Source: a virus
Virus record (IMG/VR): IMGVR_UViG_3300027749_002876
Location: 434,001-498,000 of that record
Reading direction: 5' to 3' (one strand)
DNA: 64,000 nt
The notes under the pieces were generated by a model. It made no database searches. It was not told the DNA's origin and worked only from the letters and a program-made list of their open reading frames with translations. The position numbers and the translations under genes are program-made. How positions within the stretch are numbered: position 1 is the stretch's first letter; each line of letters opens with the position of its first letter. Below are positions 42,582-50,669 of this stretch, piece by piece.

Positions 42582-42788
42582 TTAGTCTTTAAATAGGTAG
42601 CCATAAGTGTTGATAAATTCCTCTACTCCCATTACATATCTGACAGGTATACCAGGTCCTGTTTTAGTCATATAAGTGACCCAGTATATCCCTTCATCAC
42701 GTAATTTAATTTGTGTGACAGTGATTGTAGCACCATCTTCAAATACAAAAGATTTACCAACTAGCTTTTCTAGTTCTGGTGGAATCAT
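42582..42788 (-). CDS. small phage protein, 68 aa
   Basis: Starts MIPPELEKLVGKSFVFEDGA; beta-rich middle (TITVTQIKLRDEGIYWVTYM). Overlaps the upstream gene by four bases. Unknown function. Confidence 0.6.
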   Translation of the reverse strand: MIPPELEKLVGKSFVFEDGATITVTQIKLRDEGIYWVTYMTKTGPGIPVRYVMGVEEFINTYGYLFKD

Positions 42789-44110
42789 TTTGCATTATGA
42801 TACACATCAAACTGTGACCACTGACCTCGCCAGTTTTCATGTTCACTATCCATACCTTCATCACCAAGTTCTTCACCATCATATACTAATCGTGTGACTA
42901 CGCTTGTGCCTTGAATATCCCAGTTGAATACTTTCAGTTTCTTAGGTTCAAATGCACCTTCAATACTTGTTTGAATACAACTGCCCTTACCACCTTGTGT
43001 CCACATCAACCAGTAACCTTTACCTAGATGTTCTGGATAGAGTTCTTCTACTTCTTCTGATGCTTCCCAACGGCTATCTTCTTCTCCGTGTGCGTCACTA
43101 AAGAATGATTCAATGTCGCCGTCATAGATTGTCTCGCCTGCACTATTTTCAATGGTCATACGGGTATCGTCTTGGTCAAAGCCCCAGAATGAATGTTTAC
43201 CTTGATACTCATAATAAGGCAAATCAAATCGTGCCGCCTTAGGAGTTTTGTTCTCATCGTAGTCATAATTCTCGTTAAGTGCATCACTCAAGTCATCTTC
43301 GTGATCCTCATTACTCCAGTAATCATATTGTTGTTTCTTAATCTTATGTACGCCAATCTCACGTGTACGACCCCAGATACGAATTGTATATGTATCTTCA
43401 GGATAAATTTCTTTTAATGAATCATCATCCTCAACTACAATATTTTCAAAGGGCCATTCAGCAGTTTCTACGAAATTACTATCTGGAGTGGGCCATTGTG
43501 TAGTAGGAGTATCCACTATTAATTTTTCAAACTCCAGTTTGAGTTCTTCTAATCCTGCTTCTAACTCAGCAGTATCTACATGTTCTTCTTCCTCTTCATC
43601 AAGGGCTTCTTTAGCCCAACGTGCTTCACGTTCTGCTTTTTCTTGTTCTTCTTTAACACCGGCTTCTGTTAATACGAGATTGCTATCACACATTGGACAA
43701 ATCTTAACAGCCTCATCTAATTGTTTGCCACCTTTATATACCCAAGACATTTCAGCATCATAACTTTGACCAACCCATTTACAATTACTACATTTGTGCG
43801 TGGGTTTTGGTGGCTCGGGTTCAACATGCCAACTAGATTTGTCACCTAATTCATATGTAACTTCGTAACCACCTTTGCGGTCAGTCCAACAGTCATCATA
43901 TTGAAATTCCCATTCAATGTCAACATCATTTTCGTTGGCATCGTCAAGCACTTCTTCATAATCAATTTCACCTGCCTCGAGGTCTGCGAGTTTTTGTGCA
44001 ATCTCATCTTCATCTAAGTCAGGATAGATTTCACTTAATAGTGCTTCATCAATTTCAATAGCATATTGTCTATCGTGTTGATGCCATTCATGTTTTACGA
44101 CTGTTACCAT
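42785..44110 (-). CDS. acidic phage protein with zinc ribbon, 441 aa
   Basis: Extremely acidic (runs such as DEEEEEHVDTAELEAGLEEL) with a CSNCKW...CPMCDS zinc ribbon near residue 110-145 and many Trp/Tyr. The motif TAEWPF recurs as TTAWPF at the end of the protein at 46006. No enzyme motif recognised; could be a DNA-mimic or scaffold. AGGAGG precedes the ATG. Confidence 0.6.
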   Translation of the reverse strand: MVTVVKHEWHQHDRQYAIEIDEALLSEIYPDLDEDEIAQKLADLEAGEIDYEEVLDDANENDVDIEWEFQYDDCWTDRKGGYEVTYELGDKSSWHVEPEPPKPTHKCSNCKWVGQSYDAEMSWVYKGGKQLDEAVKICPMCDSNLVLTEAGVKEEQEKAEREARWAKEALDEEEEEHVDTAELEAGLEELKLEFEKLIVDTPTTQWPTPDSNFVETAEWPFENIVVEDDDSLKEIYPEDTYTIRIWGRTREIGVHKIKKQQYDYWSNEDHEDDLSDALNENYDYDENKTPKAARFDLPYYEYQGKHSFWGFDQDDTRMTIENSAGETIYDGDIESFFSDAHGEEDSRWEASEEVEELYPEHLGKGYWLMWTQGGKGSCIQTSIEGAFEPKKLKVFNWDIQGTSVVTRLVYDGEELGDEGMDSEHENWRGQWSQFDVYHNAK

Positions 44111-44225
44111 TTTGTGCCTCCTTAGCGTTCTGGTAAATTTTCTTTAATATATCTACTATTGGACGAACTATCCATCCACCCCAAACTATACCACAAATAA
44201 AATAAATCCATTCATTGAAAGTCAT
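44088..44225 (-). CDS. 45-aa membrane peptide
   Basis: ATG 44225 to TGA 44088-44090. One TM helix (WIYFICGIVWGGWIV) then a basic amphipathic end. Overlaps the next gene's start by 23 bases. Supported by tight fit between the ligase stop and the next gene; function unknown. Confidence 0.45.
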   Translation of the reverse strand: MTFNEWIYFICGIVWGGWIVRPIVDILKKIYQNAKEAQNGNSRKT

Positions 44226-44237
44226 AATGTCATTGTA

Positions 44238-45572
44238 TCACTTATCGTCACGGAAACGAACAAATCTGGGGAAACGCAAACTATATGTACCATCTTGGTT
44301 CTGTGTAATTACATCACATAAGACTTCACAAGTGCGACCAATGACCAAATTACGGTTAGTGTAATAATCATCTCTATCAACATCACTAAAGCCACTACCC
44401 ACATTGACTGTAATTTCTTTCCCGTCGTCAACTCCATGACAAACCAGTGCTCCAAGTCTTCCCAAGTTTCTACCAGTACCTTCTTCAACACCTACGACCT
44501 CCAAATCTACAGTTAATGTTGGCTTCCATTTCATCCAATCAGTGCTACGTTTACAGATATATGGAGCTTCTAATTCTTTAATCATAATGCCTTCAAACCC
44601 TGCATTGACATTGTCCTTAGCATAACGCATCAATTGATCCTTACCTGCGGCTGTATCTAAGTCAACCATGATGTGTGGTAATAGTTCAACATTGGGCATA
44701 GTGTCAACCACGTGCCGAATGTGTTCAAGGATATCGATACGTTTACGCAGTTGACTATTCCAATGTCCTTCACGGAAATCACTCAATGGAATAATATCAA
44801 AGATATTAAACACACTGTCATCAGCCTGCACGTTGTCTTTTCTACGTGCTTGTCGCATCAGTTCTTGGAATGTATTACCGATCACTTCACCGTCTAATAC
44901 GAACCCGTTAATCAATGCGTTCTGATGTCCTCTAGCAATTTTAATCCAGTTCTCACGCACCTGTTCTTCAATGTGACCAAAGTTGTCAAACTGTTTGCCG
45001 TTACGACTGAAACAGATAGTAGTCACATCACCAAAGTCACTTGGGATAACCATTAGTAACACACGAACACCATCAAGCTTTGGCTCAAGACGTTTAACAC
45101 CTTTCATCTCAGGACGACCCTCGCTATTAGTTGCTAGTTGACAACCAAAGATTGGGATCTCGTAATCAGTTTTTTTACAGATTTTATTAACTGTCTTATC
45201 GCTGATACCTGCACGTAAGTCTCTACGCAATACAGGTGCTAAGAATGTATTCCATTCACTACTATCAAAACGCTCTGCCATTTCCTGAATAGCATCACGT
45301 GCGGCATGACCTGTCAATCTACGTTGGCTAAGTTGTAACATCAATTCATTAAACTCTTCCCAGGGATTTTCTGCATCACTAATACCTACTGTGTCTGGTA
45401 CTTGGCGAACACCAAACGTAACGTAAGGATTGTAACACGCTTTTACAAAAGACAAGAAATTGATAGCGTTTGTACTACCTAGGACACTTGCCTCTAATGC
45501 TTGTTTGATAACGTCTTCCTTGTGTAGGCGACTATCTGATTCGTTTAGTTTATTAATCCAACTTGCACTCAT
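44238..45572 (-). CDS. ATP-dependent DNA ligase
   Basis: 444 residues. Adenylation lysine Lys165 in LEPKLDGVRV (motif I), FSRNGKQFDNFG (motif III region), FVLDGEVIG, EGIMIKELEAPY (motif IV) and DWMKWKP (motif V). An N-terminal helical domain and a C-terminal OB-fold part complete a T4/T7-type phage ligase. Seals nicks in replication and repair. Its start overlaps the stop of the 49-aa gene (ATGA). Confidence 0.93.
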   Translation of the reverse strand: MSASWINKLNESDSRLHKEDVIKQALEASVLGSTNAINFLSFVKACYNPYVTFGVRQVPDTVGISDAENPWEEFNELMLQLSQRRLTGHAARDAIQEMAERFDSSEWNTFLAPVLRRDLRAGISDKTVNKICKKTDYEIPIFGCQLATNSEGRPEMKGVKRLEPKLDGVRVLLMVIPSDFGDVTTICFSRNGKQFDNFGHIEEQVRENWIKIARGHQNALINGFVLDGEVIGNTFQELMRQARRKDNVQADDSVFNIFDIIPLSDFREGHWNSQLRKRIDILEHIRHVVDTMPNVELLPHIMVDLDTAAGKDQLMRYAKDNVNAGFEGIMIKELEAPYICKRSTDWMKWKPTLTVDLEVVGVEEGTGRNLGRLGALVCHGVDDGKEITVNVGSGFSDVDRDDYYTNRNLVIGRTCEVLCDVITQNQDGTYSLRFPRFVRFRDDK

Positions 45573-45718
45573 TTTTCACTCCATTCACAGGTACAGTATT
45601 GAAACTCATGTCGGGTTTCATCTATAGGTAGATAATCAAACTCAGGGCAATAGTGTGCCTTCTCACCAGTCAATATCTTACCGTGTATTTGTAAGCAATC
45701 TTTTTCAAACTCGGTCAT
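45569..45718 (-). CDS. 49-aa Cys-rich phage protein
   Basis: ATG 45718; contains HYCPEFDYLPIDETRHEFQY and CTCEW, a zinc-binding-like arrangement I recall from many phage small proteins. Coupled by ATGA overlaps on both sides. Function unknown. Confidence 0.6.
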   Translation of the reverse strand: MTEFEKDCLQIHGKILTGEKAHYCPEFDYLPIDETRHEFQYCTCEWSEK

Positions 45719-46002
45719 TCTGTAACTCCAAAATGTTGTTTAATCAAATTCGAAGCAAGGAATGGTTCCGCAGTATCAGCAATCTCGGCGCATTTAAGAA
45801 CAATCAACTCAGCGAACTTTTCATATACTGTGTCGTCGGGCATTGTTACATATTTTACGCCCGCCTGTTCAAGTAGTTCTCTAATTCGTTCGTTCTTTTT
45901 AAGTTTTAGTTTAGGAGCATACGGACCTCTACTACAAACGTGTGCAACATCAAAGTCTGGGTAAGTGCCTGCACAATGCTGGCAAACAAATCGCTTATTC
46001 AT
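45715..46002 (-). CDS. zinc finger plus FAELIV-family domain, 95 aa
   Basis: N-terminal CQHCAGTYPDFDVAHVC finger, then the motif EKFAELIVLKCAEIADTAEP ending NLIKQHFGV. The second part belongs to a phage family with paralogues here at 47721 and 53976 and a diverged one at 47498. Function of the family unknown. Confidence 0.65.
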   Translation of the reverse strand: MNKRFVCQHCAGTYPDFDVAHVCSRGPYAPKLKLKKNERIRELLEQAGVKYVTMPDDTVYEKFAELIVLKCAEIADTAEPFLASNLIKQHFGVTE

Positions 46003-46005
46003 ATA

Positions 46006-46491
46006 TTATCCTGAGAATGGCCACGCTGTCGTTGCGACAAAAGGTGGACGGGGTTTAAGTTCTATTGTTTCAATAGTCTCATTATACACGTCCTCGTCAA
46101 TTTTGTCAACAGTAAACGGACCCAAAATAGTAATAGTATCCTCTTCAACTTCCCAATTATGTTCACCATCATAGAGCCAACCTGCACCACCGTCTGCCCA
46201 AAGTTGTTCAATTTCTTCTTTTTCTTCTTCGGTGAAACTGTCATCAAACTCAAAATCTACTGCACAAAGGTCCTCAAGTTCACAGCCCCAACCAATAGTA
46301 GGATCGACACAATGGTATCTGTCATCACTAAAGGGTAGTTCATCTTCATCTTCTACAAATCCTTGACCCCAACGATATAGTTCAGTAACACTCCAACCAC
46401 GGATATTACCTTGTTCATCTTTGCTGTAAACATCATAGTATGCCTCAACGGATTTTTTATCTTGTGGTTTAATTCTGTATAGTATATTCAT
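46006..46491 (-). CDS. acidic phage protein, 161 aa
   Basis: ATG 46491 (MNILYRIKPQDKKSVEAYYD) with AAGGAG is preferred over the ORF start. Acidic (FDDSFTEEEKEEIEQLWADG), ends VATTAWPFSG, similar to a segment of the 441-aa protein. Function unknown. Confidence 0.6.
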   Translation of the reverse strand: MNILYRIKPQDKKSVEAYYDVYSKDEQGNIRGWSVTELYRWGQGFVEDEDELPFSDDRYHCVDPTIGWGCELEDLCAVDFEFDDSFTEEEKEEIEQLWADGGAGWLYDGEHNWEVEEDTITILGPFTVDKIDEDVYNETIETIELKPRPPFVATTAWPFSG

Positions 46492-46909
46492 TATATTCTC
46501 CTTGTAAAAGCATATCAATATGCGCTGTTAAATTATCTACATCCAAACCATGTGCCAGATAACCTTCATATAAACAGTTATCATAACCCACACTTGGTGC
46601 AATTTCTGGACCTTTACTATTCATAATATAAGCCATAGCAACTGAACCATCAAGTAATACTACATCAATCTTATTATAATAATAAGGATAACCTTCTAAT
46701 CTATCTAATGATTTTTCACACTCAGGTGTAATCTCCCACAATACACCTTCCATTGCACTACCGGGAACAAGGTCAATATCGGCGTGGTGTCTAAACTTTA
46801 ACTCAAAGTTAGGCAATACACAACGACCGAGACTAACCGCTTTTGGACAACGATTATTCATCTCGGCAATATTTGTATTCATACCATATGCAAAATAATA
46901 TCTGTTCAT
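46469..46909 (-). CDS. gamma-glutamylcyclotransferase-like protein (AIG2 family)
   Basis: 146 residues with the AIG2/GGCT hallmarks: YYFAYGMNTN at the N-terminus, GVLWEITPECEKSLDRLEGY and YYYNKIDV. The family forms 5-oxoproline from gamma-glutamyl peptides; many phage copies have unknown substrates. The usual catalytic Glu is plausibly in LDRLEGY or later. Overlaps the following gene by 23 bases. Confidence 0.8.
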   Translation of the reverse strand: MNRYYFAYGMNTNIAEMNNRCPKAVSLGRCVLPNFELKFRHHADIDLVPGSAMEGVLWEITPECEKSLDRLEGYPYYYNKIDVVLLDGSVAMAYIMNSKGPEIAPSVGYDNCLYEGYLAHGLDVDNLTAHIDMLLQGEYNEYTIQN

Positions 46910-47337
46910 TACCAGCTACTGTTATAAAATACTTTCAATCCTAAGAACACTTCTGCCTTAGCGTTATTTACAAACTCAAGGTCTTGTTCATAGTAATGAC
47001 TGTCAGCGGGATTACCAAAGAAGAAACCTTGTGTATCTGGAAGTTGACTATGCCGAATCGCTCGTTCAAGTTCATCCAAATCATCCCAAGTTAGTTCAAG
47101 TTCAATGCCATTGAATGTAGCATCACTATTACCTGTACCGGGCATACCCTTGCTTCGCCAAAGACGTTCCATCCAACCATGCAAGTTAGGATGTTTACGC
47201 CAATAAGCAATTTCGTATGGCTTAGTAACAGTTGTACTTACAAATTCATTAACTGTTTTATCAAACTCGGCAGTTTCATAATAATCATTGTATTGCCCTT
47301 TCTTGTTGGCAACATATGCATACATATCTAGTCCCAT
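46909..47337 (-). CDS. conserved phage protein, 142 aa
   Basis: ATG 47337 (MGLDMYAYVANKKGQYNDYY) has GGAGGAG upstream. YWRKHPNLHGWMERLW is the family signature of MGLDMY-type proteins common in phages and bacteria, function unnamed. Shares one base with the next start. Confidence 0.7.
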   Translation of the reverse strand: MGLDMYAYVANKKGQYNDYYETAEFDKTVNEFVSTTVTKPYEIAYWRKHPNLHGWMERLWRSKGMPGTGNSDATFNGIELELTWDDLDELERAIRHSQLPDTQGFFFGNPADSHYYEQDLEFVNNAKAEVFLGLKVFYNSSW

Positions 47338-47366
47338 AATCTCCTCCACCTTTTTACGTTTATATT

Positions 47367-47495
47367 TCACTTTGTTTGTTCAATAGTCACTTCTTTAACC
47401 TTGTCTATGCTTTTATCAGCCATCTTAGCAATACCACTAAAGCCAACTGTTGAGACAACGATACCAAGAACAAAGCCTACTAATAAATTTATCAT
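47367..47495 (-). CDS. 42-aa membrane peptide
   Basis: ATG 47495 with CGGAG upstream; the longer ORF would read through the preceding gene. One TM helix (MINLLVGFVLGIVVSTVGFS) and a charged tail. Function unknown. Confidence 0.5.
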   Translation of the reverse strand: MINLLVGFVLGIVVSTVGFSGIAKMADKSIDKVKEVTIEQTK

Positions 47496-47497
47496 TT

Positions 47498-47731
47498 TCA
47501 AATCTCCGGAAATTCTAATTTTTGCCAATCTTCGGCATACTCTGTTTTTAACACAGTTGCCGCATCTGTATAGCCATGATTGACTAATGTTTGAATACAC
47601 TTTTCTACAATCAAACTAGCAAAAGCATCAGGATCAAAATCATATGTATATGTAGAACGATTACCTTCACCGTCTACTTCAACATAACCTTTGGCTTCTT
47701 TAAAAAGTTTTTCGATATCTTTATTCATCAT
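47498..47731 (-). CDS. small phage protein, 77 aa (diverged FAELIV family)
   Basis: Two adjacent ATGs (47731, 47728). DAFASLIVEKCIQTLVNHGY aligns with the FAELIV...EC motif of its neighbours. Overlaps the upstream gene by 11 bases. Function unknown. Confidence 0.6.
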   Translation of the reverse strand: MMNKDIEKLFKEAKGYVEVDGEGNRSTYTYDFDPDAFASLIVEKCIQTLVNHGYTDAATVLKTEYAEDWQKLEFPEI

Positions 47732-47927
47732 TCAACTCCACCATTCCAAAATGTATAAGTAAATCTCTACCCAATAACGGACCATGTTCCCATGCACTAC
47801 ATGCATAACGATTACATTCCTGAACAATCAACTCGGCAAACTTTTCCATATTATTCGGCAATCCAATTTCCAAAAAGTCTTTTGAGTAACCAGCCTGTTC
47901 AGCAAATTCTTTAAATAGAATGTTCAT
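47721..47927 (-). CDS. FAELIV-family protein, 68 aa
   Basis: MNILFKEFAEQAGYSKDFLE, then EKFAELIVQECNRYACSAWE and DLLIHFG, the same family as the C-terminal part of the protein at 45715. Coupled to the upstream gene by ATGA. Function unknown. Confidence 0.65.
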   Translation of the reverse strand: MNILFKEFAEQAGYSKDFLEIGLPNNMEKFAELIVQECNRYACSAWEHGPLLGRDLLIHFGMVELNDE

Positions 47928-48664
47928 ACAATAACCTTCACACGATTAAGTTGGGTACTATTGTCTCTATAACCTTTAACAGTACCATAAATGTCATACA
48001 TCTTTCCTACGTCTAATTCACTCTTGTAAGCAAAGAATACAACTTGGTCATCACTAGTGATACCAGTAATAAAATTTACATTGTAAGTTTGCGAATATGC
48101 CGATCTTAATACTTCAACACTCGTTGATATTTTATTACCAACTTGACCAATAAAACCACCAGTAGAAAAGTTAATACGCTGGTCTACTGTTTGACGTTTT
48201 ACACCACGCTCATAGCAACTTGGCAAACTTGCAATTACTGCCAAATCATAAGTACCAGTGATAACCTCACGATTGGCAATCAACATAGCATTGTTATCAA
48301 ACTCACTTAGTTGTTTACCTTGTAGTATTTTGAAAGTAAATGCCTGATAGAAAGCACGAACCTTTTTACCCTGTTCACGGTCTTCGTCAGTAATCAATGT
48401 AGTATCAACCAACAAACTTTCAACAATCTGACGATTGGATAGTTTGTTTTGGCTCTTGTCGTCCTCGGTCAATACACTCAGTTTAACATACGCACCATTT
48501 GTACGTTGTGCCTGACAGGCCGCGGCCCATACATCATCGGCATTAAGATTCAACACAACTTTTTTAGTGTTAGACCTTGCACGATATGGAGTAGTGTCAT
48601 CAGCATGACCCATGCGTTGGATCTGACGACTAGTCATATTTGATACGTTAGCAAATCCGTACAT
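47924..48664 (-). CDS. conserved phage protein, 246 aa
   Basis: Mixed alpha/beta protein; VVLNLNADDVWAAACQAQRT, then CYERGVKRQTVDQRINFSTG, and a beta-rich C-terminus (DVGKMYDIYGTVKGYRDNST). No known domain recognised. AGGAGA upstream; ATGA overlap downstream. Confidence 0.65.
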   Translation of the reverse strand: MYGFANVSNMTSRQIQRMGHADDTTPYRARSNTKKVVLNLNADDVWAAACQAQRTNGAYVKLSVLTEDDKSQNKLSNRQIVESLLVDTTLITDEDREQGKKVRAFYQAFTFKILQGKQLSEFDNNAMLIANREVITGTYDLAVIASLPSCYERGVKRQTVDQRINFSTGGFIGQVGNKISTSVEVLRSAYSQTYNVNFITGITSDDQVVFFAYKSELDVGKMYDIYGTVKGYRDNSTQLNRVKVIV

Positions 48665-48674
48665 AATTGTCTCC

Positions 48675-48932
48675 TTAAACGAATTCGTAAAACTTAACAG
48701 ATGGGTCTAACTTTTGCAATTCTTTAGCCGCCATTGTCAATTCCTTGTAGCGTTTCTGAACCAGACTACGGGGCAGTTCACCATCACAAGTCAAATTCTC
48801 GGGACTCAAATCACTATCGATTGAATCGGCAATCTTTTGACGGTCAGTAGCATTGTCTAATGTAAGTTCTTTGGCACCAAAGATTGTAGCGTAAGCGTTC
48901 TTGCGAACCAGATATGTTTTTAATGCTGACAT
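48675..48932 (-). CDS. early protein, 85 aa
   Basis: Starts MSALKTYLVRKNAYATIFGA; helical C-terminus (VQKRYKELTMAAKELQKLDP). Early cassette promoter and AGGAG upstream. Probably co-transcribed with the genes that follow. Function unknown. Confidence 0.65.
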   Translation of the reverse strand: MSALKTYLVRKNAYATIFGAKELTLDNATDRQKIADSIDSDLSPENLTCDGELPRSLVQKRYKELTMAAKELQKLDPSVKFYEFV

Positions 48933-48966
48933 TTTTAACTCCTGTTGTTTAACTGTTTAAGATTCT

Positions 48967-48995
48967 ATTATATACCCAAAACCATTTATTGTCAA
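48967..48995 (-). promoter_or_regulatory. early cassette promoter
   Basis: TTGACA (48995-48990), spacer ATAAATGGTTTTGGGTA, TATAAT (48972-48967), then AGAATCTTAAACAG. Identical core to 29527-29555. Confidence 0.9.
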
Positions 48996-48999
48996 CCTT

Positions 49000-49224
49000 T
49001 TAGCCACGAATTTCAAATGCAAATTCAGTGCCGGATCTAGTGACATAAATCTTACGGCCATAGACCGTGATATAACCCCACTCACCGTCTTGGTAAATGT
49101 CGTGCGGGTCCTTTTCAATAGTGACATTACGGACTATTTCACAGAAACCATTGCGCCATGTAGGCAGTTTCTGCTTAAAATACTTATCGTTGTCACGTTG
49201 AACAATGAAGATTTTTGATTTCAT
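49000..49224 (-). CDS. early protein, 74 aa, probably from a leaderless mRNA
   Basis: ATG 49224 (MKSKIFIVQRDNDKYFKQKL) is the first ATG after the promoter; the longer ORF would start upstream of the promoter. Six bases separate the -10 box from the ATG, so +1 is expected on or next to the A. Beta-rich (WGYITVYGRKIYVTRSG). Function unknown. Confidence 0.65.
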   Translation of the reverse strand: MKSKIFIVQRDNDKYFKQKLPTWRNGFCEIVRNVTIEKDPHDIYQDGEWGYITVYGRKIYVTRSGTEFAFEIRG

Positions 49225-49230
49225 AAATGT

Positions 49231-49259
49231 ATTATACACCCAAATCCATTTATTGTCAA
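49231..49259 (-). promoter_or_regulatory. early cassette promoter, leaderless arrangement
   Basis: TTGACA (49259-49254), spacer ATAAATGGATTTGGGTG, TATAAT (49236-49231), six bases, ATG. The usual AGAATCTTAGACAG downstream part of the cassette is missing here. The -35 box contains the stop of the upstream gene. Confidence 0.85.
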
Positions 49260-49522
49260 ATTTTGTATGAGCAATAACCACGGATTTTGCTTTGCTTATT
49301 GGTAAAACTCTCATTGAATTTTACTTCATAACCCTTGGATTTAAGAGCCGTCATCAGTGTTGACAGGTCACAGTCTTCCTCAAGGAAAGCATTAGTACCA
49401 TTTTGGTAACTGTAAGGGGTGATTTTATCAGCGATACCAAGACTGACCAACTTAGCTTTGGGGAAGCGAGCCCAGGCGTGTCCGGGGTCACCAAATACTT
49501 TGATAGAGATTTTCTTTGTCAT
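49256..49522 (-). CDS. conserved phage protein, 88 aa
   Basis: FGDPGHAWARFPKAKLVSLG, then TPYSYQNGTNAFLEEDCDLS: signature of a small protein family very common in phages, function unnamed. Early promoter with AAAGGAC upstream. Its TGA lies in the next -35 box. Confidence 0.7.
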   Translation of the reverse strand: MTKKISIKVFGDPGHAWARFPKAKLVSLGIADKITPYSYQNGTNAFLEEDCDLSTLMTALKSKGYEVKFNESFTNKQSKIRGYCSYKI

Positions 49523-49555
49523 TTCATAGTCCTTTATTTAACTGTCTAAGACTCT

Positions 49556-49584
49556 ATTATAGCACAGTGTCCATTTAATGTCAA
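49556..49584 (-). promoter_or_regulatory. early cassette promoter (variant)
   Basis: TTGACA (49584-49579), 17-bp spacer TTAAATGGACACTGTGC, TATAAT (49561-49556), then AGAGTCTTAGACAG. Confidence 0.85.
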
Positions 49585-49593
49585 ATTTTAGGT

Positions 49594-49624
49594 AAAAAAA
49601 GCCCCAAAAACAGGGGCATTTTTA
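49594..49624 (-). terminator. intrinsic terminator
   Basis: GCCCC (49601-49605) and GGGGC (49613-49617) around a 7-base loop, with seven T on the minus strand. Ends the unit containing the gene at 49638. Confidence 0.88.
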
Positions 49625-49637
49625 TGAACTAAAAGTA

Positions 49638-49907
49638 TTACTTTTTAGTAGTACCTTGGTTTACAAAACCGTACATCTTTTCAGCAGTTTCAAGGATCTT
49701 GTCTAGACCAGGAAACTCTGGCATGTTTACTTTGTTAACAATTTGTCCGGTCTTCTCATCACGTTCGGCACTGACTTCCCAGCCCATGTATTTGGCATGA
49801 TACTCTTGACCTACTAAGTCTTTAGCCATTGATAAAATATCGGTACGAATTTCGTAGCCATTTTTATTGAATTTAACTTCTGGTAGTTTTGGTGTAAAGT
49901 CTGTCAT
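49638..49907 (-). CDS. conserved phage protein, 89 aa
   Basis: Starts MTDFTPKLPEVKFNKNGYEI; GQEYHAKYMGWEVSAERDEK in the middle. I recall it from T4-like environmental phages, function unnamed. Own promoter and AAGGAAA upstream, terminator downstream: a monocistronic early unit. Confidence 0.65.
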   Translation of the reverse strand: MTDFTPKLPEVKFNKNGYEIRTDILSMAKDLVGQEYHAKYMGWEVSAERDEKTGQIVNKVNMPEFPGLDKILETAEKMYGFVNQGTTKK

Positions 49908-49930
49908 TTTATTTCCTTAAAAAGTGTGTG

Positions 49931-50032
49931 TTAATTGTAGTTTGTTTTGACTGGAATGTCAACGGGTTTTGGTAATGTACCATGATTAACCCACTCCCAG
50001 TCTTCGTCAGTCATAGGTTGCCATTGATTCAT
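49931..50032 (-). CDS. 33-aa peptide in a coupled microgene chain
   Basis: ATG 50032 to TAA 49931-49933 (MNQWQPMTDEDWEWVNHGTL...). Linked to the upstream 32-aa gene by ATGA. Its 3' end contains the promoter of the next gene. Short, so the call relies on the chain of overlaps. Confidence 0.45.
   Translation of the reverse strand: MNQWQPMTDEDWEWVNHGTLPKPVDIPVKTNYN
49934..49962 (-). promoter_or_regulatory. sigma70-like promoter inside a coding region
   Basis: TTGACA (49962-49957), 17-bp spacer, TACAAT (49939-49934), within the 3' end of the 33-aa gene; serves the gene at 49638. Confidence 0.75.
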
Positions 50033-50127
50033 ATCCAACCTTTAAATTCATTGTCAATGATTGGATGTACTTCCCAACCTTCATTAGCCCATTTGAATAG
50101 CATGATTAGGTCGTTGATACATCTCAT
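50029..50127 (-). CDS. 32-aa peptide in a coupled microgene chain
   Basis: ATG 50127 to TGA 50029-50031 (MRCINDLIMLFKWANEGWEV...). ATGA overlaps at both ends. Amphipathic, with aromatic residues. Function unknown. Confidence 0.45.
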   Translation of the reverse strand: MRCINDLIMLFKWANEGWEVHPIIDNEFKGWI

Positions 50128-50207
50128 TTTACTTTGCCCGCTTTGTATACTTTAAAGTCTCGGACTGTTTGTACTATTGATAATAGTAGTTGTTTGATTT
50201 TGTTCAT
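50124..50207 (-). CDS. 27-aa basic peptide in a coupled microgene chain
   Basis: ATG 50207 to TGA 50124-50126 (MNKIKQLLLSIVQTVRDFKV...). Basic amphipathic helix, ATGA overlaps at both ends. Function unknown. Confidence 0.4.
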   Translation of the reverse strand: MNKIKQLLLSIVQTVRDFKVYKAGKVK

Positions 50208-50398
50208 AGATACCTCTGTTGTGATTTTCTTTCAAATTCATTAGTCAACCGTTCAATATCACCAATATCCTTGGGATTTTTACTATTGATATATTGCTCC
50301 AATTGACTACCATATGATTGGTTAGATAGCAATCCCAATAAAGGAATTGCTATGCCAATCACAGTCATTGTAATGATTGTGAGTAATACTGATATCAT
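50204..50398 (-). CDS. 64-aa membrane protein
   Basis: ATG 50398 follows the upstream TAA by one base and is preferred over the overlapping ORF start at 50452. One strong TM helix (MISVLLTIITMTVIGIAIPL), then a charged soluble tail. Heads the chain of ATGA-coupled microgenes. Function unknown. Confidence 0.6.
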   Translation of the reverse strand: MISVLLTIITMTVIGIAIPLLGLLSNQSYGSQLEQYINSKNPKDIGDIERLTNEFERKSQQRYL

Positions 50399-50399
50399 A

Positions 50400-50669
50400 T
50401 TACTTAGATTTTTTTGTATTGAAAGCAGGAACCATTGCTTTGAATTGGTCACTCATTTCTGTGTAGAAATCTTTGCTTGTGAAAATCATACCCAAAGCCA
50501 TCATAGATTGCATTCCTGCATCTGCGGCTTGTTTTGTATATTTTGATTGTGCATCAACAAATGTAATCATTGCTGATTTGATGCCGTCGTGTTGAACTGT
50601 TTGTTCTACGAATTTCTTTTTAAAGTCTGAAACGCCGTCAATAAAGGCGTAAGTTGCTGTGTTAAACAT
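50400..50669 (-). CDS. phasin-like helical protein, 89 aa
   Basis: All-helical amphipathic protein (FIDGVSDFKKKFVEQTVQHD, AMITFVDAQSKYTKQAADAG, MGMIFTSKDFYTEMSDQF) with the look of phasin-family proteins, which coat hydrophobic surfaces. The family call is tentative. Late promoter with a leader hairpin upstream; AGGAGA precedes the ATG. Confidence 0.5.
   Translation of the reverse strand: MFNTATYAFIDGVSDFKKKFVEQTVQHDGIKSAMITFVDAQSKYTKQAADAGMQSMMALGMIFTSKDFYTEMSDQFKAMVPAFNTKKSK

Noticed and set aside
44238-45572. LNE at residues 9-11 of the DNA ligase as a capsid-targeting tag
   Set aside because: The N-terminal helix is part of the normal ligase domain, and the gene lacks a late promoter; the match is likely chance.
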